Assembly: GCA_018902385.1 (NCBI GenBank)
Contig: JABSSW010000011.1
Coordinates: 186,001-250,000 of the forward strand
Direction: 5' to 3'
Length of the DNA stretch: 64,000 nt
Origin: Physcia stellaris
Taxonomy: Eukaryota > Ascomycota > Lecanoromycetes > Caliciales > Physciaceae
Shown here: one piece after another, positions 48,818-61,732 of the stretch
How positions within the stretch are numbered: position 1 is the stretch's first letter
Layout of the letters: the number at the start of each line of letters is the position of its first letter
Program-made: the position numbers and the translations under genes
The notes under the pieces: generated by a model
Told to the model about the DNA's origin: nothing
The model's database searches: none
The model's input: the letters and a program-made list of their open reading frames with translations, nothing else

Positions 48818-51800
48818 ATGGACGCTGCTTATCTTGCCTCCCCAGCGGAGGCTTTAGACCGTTTTCAGGTTTCAGAGCAAGATGGCCTTTCAGAATCACA
48901 AGTTCAGCAAGCATTGAAAAAGTACGGGCGCAACGGTACTGTACATGATCACGATTCAGCCATAAAACAGAGCATTGCTGATCCATCTGCATAGCCTTGC
49001 CCGAAGACCCTCCCACGCCTTTATGGCAGCTTGTTCTTGAGCAGTTCAAGGATCAGCTAGTAATTATCCTGCTCGGGTCTGCGGGGATATCTTTCCTCTT
49101 AGCATTATTCGAAGATGGAGAAGGTTGGACAGCGTTCGTCGACCCCTTAGTGGTCAGTAGTAACTCCTCCTGCCATCGTCTGACATAGCTGATATTTTGA
49201 TCAACAGATCCTTACTATTCTTATCCTAAACGCAGTAGTCGGCGTATCCCAGGAAAGCAGTGCCGAAAAAGCAATCGCTGCACTTCAGGAATACTCCGCA
49301 AACGAAGCCAAGGTCGTTCGTAATGGCGCTATGCAAAAAATCAGAGCGGAAGAGCTGGTTCCCGGAGATGTTGTCTCGGTAGCGATTGGTGATCGGATAC
49401 CCGCGGATTGTAGGGTTTTATCGATTCAGAGTAACAGCTTCCGCGTGGACCAGGCCATCCTCACAGGTGAAAGTGAAAGCGTTGGCAAAGAAACGGGAGC
49501 CATTCAAGATAAAGGAGCTGTTAAGCAAGACCAGATCAATATGTTGTTTTCCGGCACAACTGTGTCTACGGGTCACGCACAAGCTTTGGTGGTCCTGACT
49601 GGTGGGTCTACCGCAATCGGAGACATTCACGAGAGTATAACATCGCAGATTTCCGAACCGACGCCGCTCAAACAGAAATTAAACGACTTTGGAGACATGC
49701 TCGCCAAAGTTATCACAGTCATCTGCATTCTTGTCTGGCTCATCAATATCCAGCACTTCAATGACCCCTCGCACGGCAGCTGGACAAAAGGCGCCATTTA
49801 CTACCTGAAGATCGCAGTGTCTCTAGGTGTGGCTGCCATACCGGAAGGTTTGGCTGTAGTAATTACCACATGTCTCGCCCTAGGAACTCGGAAGATGGCA
49901 GCGAAAAATGCTGTTGTTCGGAGTCTTCCCTCTGTTGAAACGCTAGGAAGCTGTAGCGTAATTTGTTCGGATAAAACAGGCACCTTGACTACGAATCAAA
50001 TGAGTGTCAACAAGGTCGTTTATCTCAATGAATCCGGTACTGCGTTGGAAGAAGTAGATGTTGAAGGCACCACTTTCTCACCTGACGGTGGACTGATCTC
50101 AAAAGGAAAACGAGTCGACAGTCTTGCTGCCAATTCGAAGACTATTCGATCAATGGCCGAGGTCTCTGCACTCTGCAATGAATCCTCTCTAGCATTTGAC
50201 TCCAAGAATGGTACTTTCAGCAACGTCGGTGAGCCCACCGAGGGCGCCTTGCGAGTTTTGGTAGAGAAGATTGGTAGTCCAGAACCGGCGTTGAACCAAA
50301 AAGCTCGCGGCTTGCCCGTGCAAGAAAGACTGCATCAGGCCAGCAAATACTACGAAGAACAGAACCCTTGTCAAGCAACGTACGAATTTTCAAGGGACCG
50401 CAAAAGCATGTCTGTACTTGTTGGTGAGGGTAAACAGCAACGGCTTCTCGTCAAGGGCGCGCCTGAGACGATTTTGGATCGCTGCTCCTCGGCTATGCTA
50501 GGTTCAAATGGTGCGATTGAGCAACTTGGCCGTAAACGTAGAGACCTTGTCTTAAAGGAGGTCGTCGATTTCGGAAACCGTGGCCTTCGTGTTATTGCTC
50601 TTGCCAGCATTGATAATATCGGCTCTAACCCACTGCTCCGATCGGCTACCACGACCGCACAATACGCACAAATCGAACAAAACATGACATTTATCGGTCT
50701 TGTAGCGATGTTGGATCCTCCGCGACCAGAAGTAGCCGAATCTATCCGAAAGTGCAAAGAAGCAGGCATTCGAGTTGTAGTCATCACTGGAGACAATCGC
50801 AACACCGCTGAAAGCATCTGCCGGCAAATCGGAGTCTTTGGCATGGACGAAGACTTGACAGGCAAGAGCTATACCGGCCGAGAGTTCGACAACTTGAGCG
50901 ATTCTGAACAATCAGAAGCAGCTAAAAGGGCCCTACTTTTCTCAAGAACGGAACCTGTGCACAAATCGAAGCTCGTAGACTTACTGCAGTCAAGCGGCGA
51001 AGTGGTCGCCATGACAGGTGATGGTGTAAATGACGCTCCAGCGCTTAAGAAATCCGACATCGGTGTAGCCATGGGCTCAGGAACTGACGTTGCGAAATTA
51101 GCAGCAGATATGGTATTGGCGGACGACAACTTCGCTACCATCGAAGTTGCTGTCGAAGAAGGGCGCTCAATTTTCAACAATACCCAGCAATTCATTCGAT
51201 ATCTGATCTCCTCCAACATTGGAGAAGTCGTCTCAATCTTCTTAACCGCTGCCGCTGGCATGCCTGAAGCTTTGATCCCGGTTCAGTTGCTCTGGGTCAA
51301 CCTTGTCACAGATGGACTGCCCGCAACAGCGCTCTCCTTCAACCCACCAGATCACGACGTCATGAGACGGCCACCCCGAAAGCGCGATGAGGCTTTGGTA
51401 GGTGGCTGGCTATTCTTCAGATACATGGTCATCGGTATCTACGTCGGCGGCGCCACCGTGTTCGGCTACGCGTGGTGGTTCATGTTCTACTCCCAAGGGC
51501 CAAAGATCACCTTTTGGCAACTGTCACATTTCCACAAATGCTCTTCCCAGTTCCCTGAAATCGGCTGCGAGATGTTCGCCAACGACAGCGCCAAAGCCGC
51601 TTCGACCGTTTCTCTATCTATCCTCGTCGTCATCGAGATGCTCAACGCCATGAATGCGCTCTCGTCTAGCGAGTCCCTCCTTACGTTGCCTCTGTGGGAA
51701 AACATGATCCTCGTCTACGCCATTACTCTTTCGATGGTACTGCATTTCGCGCTACTATACACGCCCTTCCTCCAATCTCTGTTCTCGATCGTACCGTTGA

Positions 51801-52040
51801 ACACGGCGGAGTGGCAGGCGGTGATGCTGATCAGTTTGCCAGTCATGTGAGTAGTAATTCCTCGACCTTCCCCTTCTTTCCCGTCTCCTTTCCACAACTG
51901 CACCCAGATAATTTCGAGAATGAGAGAGGAGTAGCTAACAAGGTACCCACAGATTCATCGACGAGATATTAAAGTTCTTCGAGCGCAAGCTCTACCTGCC
52001 GAAACCGCTCGAGGTAAGGGAGCGGCAGAAGAGGGAATGA
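48818..52040 (+). CDS. SERCA-type Ca2+-transporting P-type ATPase
   Basis: Endomembrane calcium pump (P2A ATPase). Four exons: 48818-48935, 48995-49152, 49208-51846 and 51953-52040 (introns 59, 55 and 106 bp), 1000 residues, the usual SERCA length. Landmarks: [20 protein letters not shown] (TM1-2), [11 protein letters not shown], the TM4 motif [20 protein letters not shown] with Ca-binding Glu, phosphorylation site [13 protein letters not shown], nucleotide-binding [24 protein letters not shown], hinge [20 protein letters not shown], and TM5-6 [10 protein letters not shown] and [20 protein letters not shown]. The last exon adds the cytosolic end [20 protein letters not shown]. It is closer to SERCA than to Pmr1 by length and TM6. 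Confidence 0.95.
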
Positions 52041-52728
52041 TCCGGGCGAGGTGCTTCTCTAGACTAGAAAGATATAAAATGTACAATAACATAGAAGCCC
52101 CGTCGAGCAATGAATAGAGCAATAGAAAGGCTTTGTATGCGATTTCTTGTTCTTTCTCGATCCGTACACATGCTGTTGGTGACGAGCGTAGCAGAGCTTT
52201 TGTCTCCGTCACCAGTGAAGCCCAACCAGATCCGCAGAATCAGGAAGCAAGGTTCCAGAAATCGGTTCCTGATCTCATCAAATCCAAGTCAGTCACTCAA
52301 GGGGATCAAGAGGCGATCTACACCGCTCGCAGCAGCCCGCCTCATCGAGAAAATCGTTGATTAAAACCAAGTATGCTCACAACTGCGGTTCTCAAGCTTG
52401 CGGAAAGGGAGTCGCAGCCGCTTATATGGAAACAATGGGTATACTCCATACCACAGTAACCGCTGCCTCCTTCATCTACCTCAGATATAGACGCAGATAC
52501 GAGTCCAAGGCAGACTAAAGCGCGAAACCCAAGAGAAGGCGGCGCACTGGATAACTGAACGAACTATGCATCTTTATTGTGTACGCCAATCTATCCAGAT
52601 CACACCCACAGTGGATGCTCTATTTCATGTACGCCACTCTAATCCCATATCTCTTTATTTTGATTATTCCATACCACACTCCCCAACATCTCTTCATGTA
52701 CACATCATCAAAATCTCCCACTATCCAT
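52041..52728. other. intergenic between convergent genes
   Basis: 688 bp between the ends of the SERCA and rhodopsin-domain genes. No gene recognised. Confidence 0.4.
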
Positions 52729-54297
52729 TTACACATTATCATCCCCAGCATCAAGTCTCCAGTACGGCTCCGACGCCCTGCTATCCTTCGCGCTCTCAAA
52801 CGGCGGTGCCTCCACCCTCGCCACCGTTCCCAGAGGTCTATTCGGTACATACGTCGACGACGGGGTAGTGAGCGCCTTCAGCCCCAGCTCCTCGGAGCTC
52901 TTGGGTTCCTCGCGGCCGTAGGAGGTGTTGGGTGTGCTGCCCGCAGTGCTCCGCTTGCTGACGGTCTTGACCACCGTCTTCGAGATGCTGCGTGAGAGCC
53001 ACTTGACGACGGGCCGGAGCGTGGGAAGGCAGGCGCCGACGATGCCGACGCAGACTTCGACGCCGCTCCAGATGGACGCTGGGGCGTCGGCGTCTGGTGC
53101 GGGATGGTGTTAGCGTTTTCAGTGTGCGTTGGGTAAGAGATCTGACGTACAGCTTGCATCCTGATTTGCGAGTTTCATGTGCGGTACACGCCAGATGCTG
53201 ACGGCACAGACGCTGTATGAAAGTGTTCAGTGTGTGTATTATAGCTTGAATCTGGGTTTAGTGGGAACTTACAAGCTACCGGTCAAGAAGATACTGATCA
53301 GTTGCAACTTTTTGTTCCGGTTCAGTTGTAGCCTCCAGAGAATGGGCATTGGGAGGAGAAGAATGACGAAATCTGTGATAACGTTGAAGATGGCTTGTAT
53401 ACTGTATGCGGCATTGAGGTTGAGACACTTGGCCCCTGTCACCGAAGGATCCCAGGCAGCGCTGGTAAAATATCAGTAATGTGGGTGTTTGCCAGGGAAC
53501 TCCAAGCTTCCTACCGGATCGGGCGACAGGCAAAGATCGTCACGAACATCGTTGTGGTCGTATAGATGACAATGATAATCGCAACAGACCACAGAATTAT
53601 ATGTAGCCGGCGACTAGGGAACAGCCGGTGCAAGAGCAGTAGGCATGAGAGTTTGACACAGCAGATGGACGGTTGATAGAGAATTTCGATTGCCAGGATC
53701 GTCTTGTTGGGCCTTTGATTAGAGAGTCTTCAGCATGTTTCACCGGAACACGTACCTTCGCAACCTTCACTGGGTGTTCTATAGCAACAACATGTCTCAT
53801 ACCTCCAAATCTGATGTCTGAATATTGAACATTGCAAGATTAGCCACAATAGTCCACCGCTTGGGAGCCTATGAAGCCCAATACAAGAAAAGACATGCTG
53901 CTAAAGAATTTGTCCGTTGTTGTTCTTCTATCCAAAACAAGCTTCTTCTTCAAGACATGAAGCACCTGACAAAATTCTGGAATAACTTACCAACGAAATT
54001 GCCGGTGACGTAGCTCGCCGCAAAGAACTGTTAAAGAACAGAGTGTGAGCTTCTATTGATAGTAGACATGTGGCAGACCGGAATCCAGGAATAGATCTCC
54101 CATACCAAAGCAACGAAAATCATATGATCGTCCTTCCCTAACGAGGCTTTGTTCATACGCCGCGCTAGAATCCGCAGAATGACCGCAACCGTAGCCAGGG
54201 CTAGGCATATGGACATTGATATGTGGATTTCATTTACATAGCTGTCGTTGTAGTGCTCAAGCTGGTATTCAATCTGTTCCGGGGATGGCTTCTCCAT
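52729..54297 (-). CDS. fungal rhodopsin-domain (PTH11-like) membrane protein
   Basis: Seven-TM protein of the large fungal rhodopsin-like domain family. Exons: 54106-54297, 53991-54027, 53756-53817, 53515-53702, 53461 down to 53273, 53151-53212 and 52729-53093, giving 364 residues. Segments in order: ISMSICLALATVAVILRILA (TM1), RMNKASLGKDDHMIFVAL, FFAASYVTGNFV, then DIRFGGMRHVV, IEILYQPSICCVKLSCLLLL, LHIILWSVAIIIVIYTTTTM, TIFACRPIRAAWDPSVTGAK, IQAIFNVITDFVILLLPMP, the loop WRLQLNRNKKLQLISIFLTG and the hallmark IWSGVEVCVGIVGACLPTLR. The acceptor at 53818-53820 was chosen because it alone keeps the frame. No CFEM domain is seen. The Ser/Pro-rich C-tail is cytosolic. Ligand unknown. Confidence 0.85.
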
Positions 54298-55892
54298 CGT
54301 GGCGAATTTCGAATTGAGCAAACGTATTTGGCACTGGACTTCGAAAATCAAACAGACTTTGGTAAAGCTTTTAGGGATTACGGGATGACGGGATGACGAA
54401 AAGACGTTACTTGATAACGGTCATGCTTCGGCTTGCTATACGTTCGAGCATACGTAGTAAAAAGCAATGTCCTTCACGCCTAGTGCAATCCATGTAGCTA
54501 AATACGAAGAAGTTCTAGATCTCTAGATGCACCCTCGAACCTTCTGCACTGAGCACTCGTGGGCTGGGGTATAATGCTACTGGGGTCTACGGAATAGGAG
54601 TAGAATGTTACGCTCGTAGCCAAGGAAATTTGAGAAGAGAATGTAGAAAGGGCTTGAGTGATCAGGTGATTGGACGGGTAGAAAATGCTCAGAAAGTACG
54701 GGGAGGAAGGATGCAGAACTACTGCAAGGCATTGTCTATGATCGACAACTAGACATAAATCGAAGGCAGGTCCCCTGTTGCCACGATTGTCGAGATCGTG
54801 TACGCAGACGCTCGTCGACTTACTGGGAACACTTTGTGCTCTCTTTGTGTCCAGCAATCAATATAACCCTGTCAAAGGCGGCACCCATTACCAGTCACTC
54901 GGGTCGTCATGACAAGCAGACGACACCGGTAGGGCTTTTCGGGGTGGACAAGCCTGAGCGCCTGACAGCGGCCGCATTGCCCCGGTGCCTCTCCCGAGCG
55001 GGTTTTTAAACAAAACTTCGGCACATGATAGGCTAGTACCTTACTGCACCGCTGTTCTTGCGGCAACCTCGTAGACACTTTAGTGCAGTGTGACGGACGG
55101 CCGGGGTTGATGCCTCGCAGAAGGTTATCGCATGTTTCCGTAGTGCCTACTTGGGCAGGCTAAAAGCTGGCTTGGGTCACCGAATTGGGACGGCCACAAA
55201 AGAGCGTTGATGGTTCCAATGAACCCTGCGTTGTTGCCGCAGAAATGTATTCCGTCTTTGACCACCTTTAGGTCATCGTGCGTTAGAGAACTTGGTGCAC
55301 CTTCGAAGCGCACCTGCCACGAATAGCCGCGATGGAGGTCGAGCAAATACGTCAAAGCCCATGAGTCGACAAAGAGATCAAACATGACAGGTGCATCTGC
55401 TTCAGTGCACCTGCTTCAGTGCATCTGCTTCAATGCTCTGCAGCCTTCGGTTGGGTATCCGCTGTGCTCGTATCATGTAGATGAACAATGTGTCTAGACC
55501 GTCATCGATCTGAAGGATATCAGCGTCCGTAGGAACCTCCAGATCTGCTGCATCAAAGCATTCGGCAGAATCACGAGAACTTCCATTTCAGTGCTGCTAG
55601 CTTGAGATAGGTGTTTGCACTTGATTTTCAGTCCAATGACTTTTGAGAAGAAGGGGTGAGATGTCAAAGATGGTAATAGGACGGGGCAGTTCCGCGATTA
55701 AGCCAAAGGTCCAAGTCGCGGCTGACGACAGATCTGAAGCCAGACGGCATCATCTCTACATATTTGCTTGCTGTCGGCCGGAGTTGTTCAAGGATGCTGA
55801 TTTGGCCAACAATCCTTGATAGGATCGTACAGAGCGTGTAGTGTACGGCCATAGTCGCAGTAGCCTTCAAGATTGTCCTCCATACTCTTCCA
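54298..55892. other. 1.6-kb stretch without a supported gene
   Basis: Short frames only. An 86-codon minus frame at 55125-55385 (MFDLFVDSWALTYLLDLHRG...) reads like a protein fragment but has no recognised domain. It also contains the 14-bp tandem repeat listed separately. Confidence 0.4.
55392..55433. repeat. 14-bp tandem repeat, three units
   Basis: Units TGCATCTGCTTCAG, TGCACCTGCTTCAG and TGCATCTGCTTCAA follow one another, with a partial unit after. Simple minisatellite; no clear role. Confidence 0.85.
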
Positions 55893-56873
55893 ATGGTCTC
55901 CTTCGCCCAAGCGACTGCTATCAAAGCGATCGACCCTCGAACCTATTCGGCCTACTTTCATGATGACTGGGCAATTGGTAGTGTGCCTCATGGAGGTATC
56001 GTGACAAGCAATGTGCTCGCCGCCGTGAAGCTCCACTTTGAAACCACTCTCTCTACCTACAATCAGCCACATACAATTACTCTCCATCTCGAGTTTCTCC
56101 GCCGGACGTCGGTAGGCGCAGCAACTATTACCATACAAAACGTGAAGCTTGGCCGCAGAACCTCTACAGTCCATGTCGTCCTAACGCAAGCTCCTAGTCA
56201 GGGCGGGGATGGCAGTGCAACCCCCACGACTTGCGTGGTTGGGTACCTTACACAATCCAACATGTCGACTGAAACGGGTCTTTCCCTTTCAACCAATTGG
56301 AAGCTGGCTCCACCTCCTTTACCTCTGAGATCTACAGACGCGCTCCGGCACGGTGAGGATCCGAATTGGGTACTGCAAGACAAGCCCTTTCCCAAGTTCC
56401 GAAAAGCGAGCCAACACGTTTCCACCTACTTACCGCGAGAAAAGCGGTCAGCAGAGGCTGGAGTTGACGAGTGGATCTGCTTCCCTAACCCACATGAGAA
56501 GTTCACGCAAGAAAGCCTAGGCTTCGTGGCAGACTCATTTCCTCAAGCAGCGGAGAGCTCGTTCACGGCTGCAGAGGTTACCGCAAGTCACGGTATCGAG
56601 GTCAAGGGCGCCCAGAAAGGTCAAGTAGCGAATTTTTGGTATCCGACGATTCTCCTCAATCTCGATATCAAGAAAGCTCTGCCTGCTGAGGGTGTAGACT
56701 TCCTGTTTGTCAGGGTTAGATCAAAGAAGATCAAAAAGGGAAGATTCGACATTGAGCTTGTGATTCTAGACGAAGCAGGCGATCTAGTGGCCTCGAGCAA
56801 CCACGTAGCCCTGATTCTGGGAAGCGAGAGGAACATGAAAAGGAGTAGTGGGGAGGGCAAAAGTAAGATATGA
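55893..56873 (+). CDS. acyl-CoA thioesterase-like (double hotdog) protein
   Basis: Single-exon protein of 326 residues in the fungal thioesterase-like (TesB-type, double hotdog) superfamily. The N-terminal hotdog has the family pattern AYFHDDWAIGSVPHGGIVTS followed by NVLAAVKLHFETTLSTYNQP and HTITLHLEFLRRTSVGAATI. The second has VANFWYPTILLNLDIKKALP, VDFLFVRVRSKKIKKGRFDI and LVILDEAGDLVASSNHVALI. Members hydrolyse acyl-CoA esters or act in secondary metabolism; the substrate here is unknown. No peroxis­omal targeting signal of type 1 is present (C-terminus GEGKSKI). Confidence 0.88.
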   Translation: MVSFAQATAIKAIDPRTYSAYFHDDWAIGSVPHGGIVTSNVLAAVKLHFETTLSTYNQPHTITLHLEFLRRTSVGAATITIQNVKLGRRTSTVHVVLTQAPSQGGDGSATPTTCVVGYLTQSNMSTETGLSLSTNWKLAPPPLPLRSTDALRHGEDPNWVLQDKPFPKFRKASQHVSTYLPREKRSAEAGVDEWICFPNPHEKFTQESLGFVADSFPQAAESSFTAAEVTASHGIEVKGAQKGQVANFWYPTILLNLDIKKALPAEGVDFLFVRVRSKKIKKGRFDIELVILDEAGDLVASSNHVALILGSERNMKRSSGEGKSKI

Positions 56874-57355
56874 AGCCATCGCCGCGCAAAGCTTCATTGG
56901 CGGCATGTCATCGATCATGCAGTGACTGTCCATTAGCAATTATGGAGAAGATGCCAAAGAATGAGGTCCTTGAGTATCCTCACCTAGGTTTCGAGGATAA
57001 ATGTTTGTCCGTTGTTCTTCCGTACTAACCCTGAACAATATTACCTTAGTAGAATGCAGCCGTCGACCATGCATTCAACGTGTGATAAAGTGGGTCTTAA
57101 TCGGGCTGGCCATCATTGAGCACACTTACTGGTAGGTAATGCCAACGTGGCTCGCTCGACAAGGCGGCTGTTAAAACTGTTGCATGAAGTATGGAGGCGT
57201 CCTACTTTGTTTCGGCTTTGCCGCAACAACCTTTCATAGGCAGCTTCAATCTTATGGAGTGCTTTCTGAGCCATGAATAATATAAATGTATGACTCCATC
57301 TCTCTATGTGTTGTTAATGGCAACGTACAATAATGACGATGATCTGTGTAATCAA
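56874..57355. other. intergenic between convergent genes
   Basis: 482 bp between the thioesterase and MFS gene ends; nothing recognised. Confidence 0.4.
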
Positions 57356-59273
57356 CTAAGACAATCCCGTCATCTTCAGAATATCGTGTCTGGCGAAAAA
57401 AGCCCGATTCTTCTTTCCTAATATATCTGCGTTCATTGAAGTTAGTTGGACTGCAGAGAAAAAGGTACGAAAAGGTTGACTTACACATCGGAATACTAAG
57501 CAGACAAACCACAAGCTGTACGCTTGCAATGATGTAGAATATCCGGGCAACGCCCCCATTCTTGAGCCAATCGTACGCGCTCCATGTCAAGCCGAAACTG
57601 AATAGATTCTTGAAGACCAAGAGACAGGTGAAAGCTTCTACCGCAATCTCCCCTGTACACTCGATAGTCAGCCATTGAAACGCTTTTAGTGTCCTTGAAA
57701 CACCGAACCGGGGGCGAACTCACGATGCGCATCAACTATATACAACGCACTTGCCACAGCACCTAACACCATCCCCATAACTTCCAATGCAAAGAAGAAA
57801 TCTGGCCAAAACCATCCAAACTTCTTGACATTCGCAGCCGTGGCCCCAAATCCATAAAGGCCCACACACCCAAATACCAACTGGGCAACCACGAGCACGA
57901 TCCTGAACTCCGGCTCGTAGACCCCTTTGTTGCGCTTGATCATGAACCTTGCGGACCAGTCCGCCAGCAGACCCGATACCGCGAAGCCGAGTAAGGCTCC
58001 AATGAAGGGGCCAGTGTACATGTATCCGGTCTTGACTTCTGTGAACCAGAGCGGCGGGCCAAGGAAGACTGCGGCGAGCATGACTCCAATCATGACGGTC
58101 CATCCGATGAGGGTACCTTGGATCAGCATTGCCCAAAGGACTGCGGGATGGAAAATGATGGGGAATGGCCGGAGGAGGAGCTTCCAGAACGAGTTGGAGG
58201 TTTTGCGGCCATTAAAGAGGGCGAGAGATTGGATGAAAGTTTCTTTTGAGGTGTAGTGCGGGGGACGAAAGGCTTCTCTCTATCAAGGGAAGTGTGGTTG
58301 CTGGTAACGAGGCTATGCTCGTGGTCTATATTTGCAGTCGCTGGGAATTCGTGATGGGACGTAGTTGGAGAATCGGGTCTTACGAAGGTTGTCTCAGGGC
58401 AAAAGAAGAACACAAGGGGGAGGAGGACACCAGCAAAGATAGCTATCAAGTAGAAGGACCATTGCCAGCCTATAGTATGTGTGATTTTTCCTGGATAGTC
58501 CAGACGGATTAGCCATTCATCTGTTACTGCAGGCTTCCAAAGTCCTTACCGACGATGACCGGGGTAAAGAAGGCCCCTCCAAACAGCGCCAGGTTGGACA
58601 ATGCCATGCGCTTACCGCGCTCCTAGAGGTGATCAGTACGGAAAATTTCGGGTCTCTAGCTTCCTGACTCACATGCACAAAGTATAGATCCCCAACACTA
58701 GCATTGACCAGAGCCTCGAATGGTGCCAGGCCAACACCCTGAATGATCCTCGCCCACAGTAAGCTCTTGTAATTGCTGCCGCTTGCGCCTCCCCATGCGC
58801 TGCTGATAATGATGAGGATGGTACCAAGGAGGTAGAGATGTCTTTTCCCCCATACTCTTGCCGAAGCAACGAAAAGAAGGCCTGCAATTCCGACTCCGCA
58901 CAGGTGATAACCAGTCAAAAGTGCGGTTTGCGTAAAGTCGCGCTCGAAGATCAGTGATAGAGTGACCGTATTTGCGGCGAGCAATGGGCTCAACGTAGAC
59001 GCTATGACAGATATCGTAGACAGGATGAGAAGGATGGCGTCGCGCTTCCATAGTGGCCAATTCTAGTTCTAATTAGAATTGATTTTTCTGAAGTGACCGA
59101 CATAGCATAAGTACAAGAGGGTCATTCGGATCATCTGTTGGTTGAGGCACAAGAATGACTGGTACCTTCGCCCGGTTGTCATACTTGAGGTTGGAGCCAG
59201 CTTGTTGAGCTGTGTGGGATCTGCTATGATCATCGAGGATGAAGGAAGTTCCTAGGGGGTTTATTAGATCCAT
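57356..59273 (-). CDS. major facilitator superfamily transporter (DHA1-like)
   Basis: Twelve-TM transporter. Seven exons: 59115-59273, 58673-59062, 58550-58622, 58384-58469, 57724-58279, 57485-57652 and 57356-57426, 500 residues. After a 50-residue cytosolic N-terminus the protein enters at PTDDPNDPLNWPLWKRDAIL, the usual fungal DHA1 entry motif, then SPLLAANTVTLSLIF, GYHLCGVGIAGLLFVASARV, WGKRHLYLLG (motif A region), LWARIIQGVGLAPFEALVNA and ERGKRMALSNLALFGGAFFT. The central loop is interrupted by intron 58280-58383, after which it reads YTSKETFIQSLALFNGRKT. The second half has TYMYTGPF-like, GFAVSGLLADWSARFMIKRN and PEFRIVLVVAQLVFG. Substrate unknown. Confidence 0.88.
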
Positions 59274-60535
59274 ACGAAGTTGGATGGAGAGCGACCGCAA
59301 TACCTGGAACATCCTGATTGTCGGAAGGTTCTAAGATTCCGAGACCCATATCGCATACCTCATATATACAGAGCAGCCCGTAAGCTTGCCTCGTGACATA
59401 GACCGGAGTCTGAGACAGCAAGCCTAGACTCCCTAGAGTAGACAACAGATAATTGTACTAGGTAGGATCTTGGGATATCAGGCGAAAACCCTAAACACAT
59501 CTTAGCCCGAACCCTAGCAACTCACTCCCTACTCAGCAGGAATCTCGAGAATGAGACGAATAGATTTCGCTACCAGAACCAGTTTGCTATCAGAGTTTAG
59601 AAGAGTCAAATCTTACTCTTGTCGGCTGGTTTGTATGAACCAAAGATAGTGTCGGCCTGCAATAAATTCAAACAAAGGCATCTTCTTCATAAGAATAACG
59701 TCTACACTTCAACCTATAGTTTACAGGCATTGAATTACTTGAGCACTTAGCACCGATAGACACAACACTGGCAAAACGGTTTTGTGATTCTGATTCTAAT
59801 CATCATCAAATGATAAGACGACATCGATGGCGTCCTCCAAGGTTCTGAAATTTAGAACAAGGCGGCCTAGATGATTAATATATGGGATTAGAGCTAGTCC
59901 TATGATTACCATCAGTCTGGATCCTCAAATACTCTCTATGGTTAAGCTCACTATCTTCAGATGAGGCGTACAACTGAGGCCGAGCCCTCCATTACCAGAC
60001 GCGCATCAGTTGACAAATGAGAATTTGAGAACGACGACGACGTACTTGAAAAGTCATATCAGATCTGTTGAAGCTGTCATTTTATTTCGTGCTTTTCTTA
60101 ATCGATAAGGATGGCTTCAGATGAACCAGATCCACGCAATCATAACGAATTGTGATAAGAACATTGGGATTTCAAGTAGCAAGAAGACAGACATAAGACA
60201 TTTCACAGACGCGTTCTAGCCTATTCCGAAGTTGGTCGCTAGTTATATTGATTAATAGAAAACGATAGAAATGGAAGCCCCGCAAGTAGACATGTGCCAC
60301 TTACTTTGAATCCGTGAGGCGTAACGAAAGCGACCAATAGCTGATGATTGGACGGAGATGTCAAGCGTCTCTGCAGCTAGAAGTCGAGACTGTCTGACAG
60401 CGGTTCTCGGAAGCATTGGCGATCAATGCAGCATAACATTTTGGCATTGGTAATAAGAACAGCTTCCAATGGTAATCGCCGTGCTTCTCAAGGTGTTCAG
60501 TGCAGACCTCTGGGCTTGCTACGAGTAGGATTTAC
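59274..60535. other. 1.26-kb stretch without a supported gene
   Basis: Upstream of the MFS gene. No domain-bearing frame. Confidence 0.4.
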
Positions 60536-60612
60536 CTATCTTGGTCTGAAGATACAGCATTGGTGGCGATGCATGGGAGGCAGGATCGCATCACACCAGA
60601 CCATGTGATATC
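60536..60612. mobile_element. MITE remnant D, internally deleted
   Basis: The right part (TGGCGATGCATGGGAGG ... CACACCAGACCATGTGA + TA) matches the right end of copies A and C. The left part (CTATCTTGGTCTGAAGATACA) resembles their left end CTATCCCATGGTCTGG followed by GATACACC. Together only about 77 bp remain, so the middle appears deleted. The outer bases have mutated. Confidence 0.6.
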
Positions 60613-61732
60613 TTGGCTTCGAGTCGCGTCCAGCTGGTAATCCGCTCGTGGTACGTATTCCAATCAAAAGGAGAAGGCATTCCATAGCGCTTGTGTGTCT
60701 ATTTAACGCTCTTGGTGTGAGGTCGGCCTCTGGAAGCTGATTATCCAGATTGCTTGTCATGATGGAGGGTGGATCTGAAGATAAGTGGATCTGATTGCGT
60801 GAAATTGGGCTTTCCTCCATGGCGTTAATCCCCATAGCGGCGAGAACCTTAGTTCAGATCAGCCAGTAGCGCTCCTTTGTTGAGCGACAGGTTTGAGGAG
60901 AGGGTCTTGATCTGCCAGTTGAAGTATGGTCACAATCCATGATCGACTTTTTAAACCTTTCCTGGCGAGAAAGTTTCCGAGCTGCATGAAATGCATGTGC
61001 AGCTCTTCTTTTATAAATGCGCATCCGCACCTGCGTCGCTACCTGATTGCTTACCCTCTTCGTGCTTGCGTCCAGTCCTGCTTGATGTGCTGTCGTTGAG
61101 CTTCAAACTTGGTGAGCTCCTGTACTCGGATTTACGGGTTAAGGTTGGTGAAGATCGTGGTGAATACTGAGAGCATCTGACTGGTACGTTTCATGAACCC
61201 GTACGAGAGTACCGAGAACAGGCTAGTGACTCGATCATAGCCATAGCCTTCGCATGTCGGCGACCTCTTACTCAGGGTAGGCAAATCCAGAAGCAAAGGT
61301 TTCCGTTTTGAGAAATTTCCAACAGCAACGGCCCGCTCTACAGCCGTGCATTGGTGAGCTGCACTCCTGGCGCATAACAAGGCCCGTAACCATAGCCGAG
61401 AGCGTTTTGAAACTCTTCCACGCACCCCACCATTGCATTGCGTTTTGCATTCGAGTACTAGTGGCTCTGAGGCCCCAAGGGACTCAGGGGAGGAAGGTCA
61501 TTGTGAGCGAGCCTGCTGGCAGGCTGGTAGGGGACTGTGACACGAACCAGACTTTGTATTACCATAATTCACTGGTTCAACTGTCTGGAGTGCGAAATTC
61601 TCTGCATCGGGAGGAGCGTCCCATGTATTTTCGTCTGCTGCAGAACTTCGGCTGAGAGAAGAAAAGGAAGGATAAACACTTTGCTATGCTTCTTCAAGTT
61701 GGCTCGTAGACACGCCAAATCCAGCCCTTACC
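60613..61732. other. intergenic, kinesin upstream region
   Basis: 1.1 kb with short frames only; kinesin promoter by position. Confidence 0.4.

Noticed and set aside
55125-55385. 86-codon minus ORF starting MFDLFVDSWAL
   Set aside because: Protein-like composition but no recognised domain, and no second exon could be found; left unannotated.
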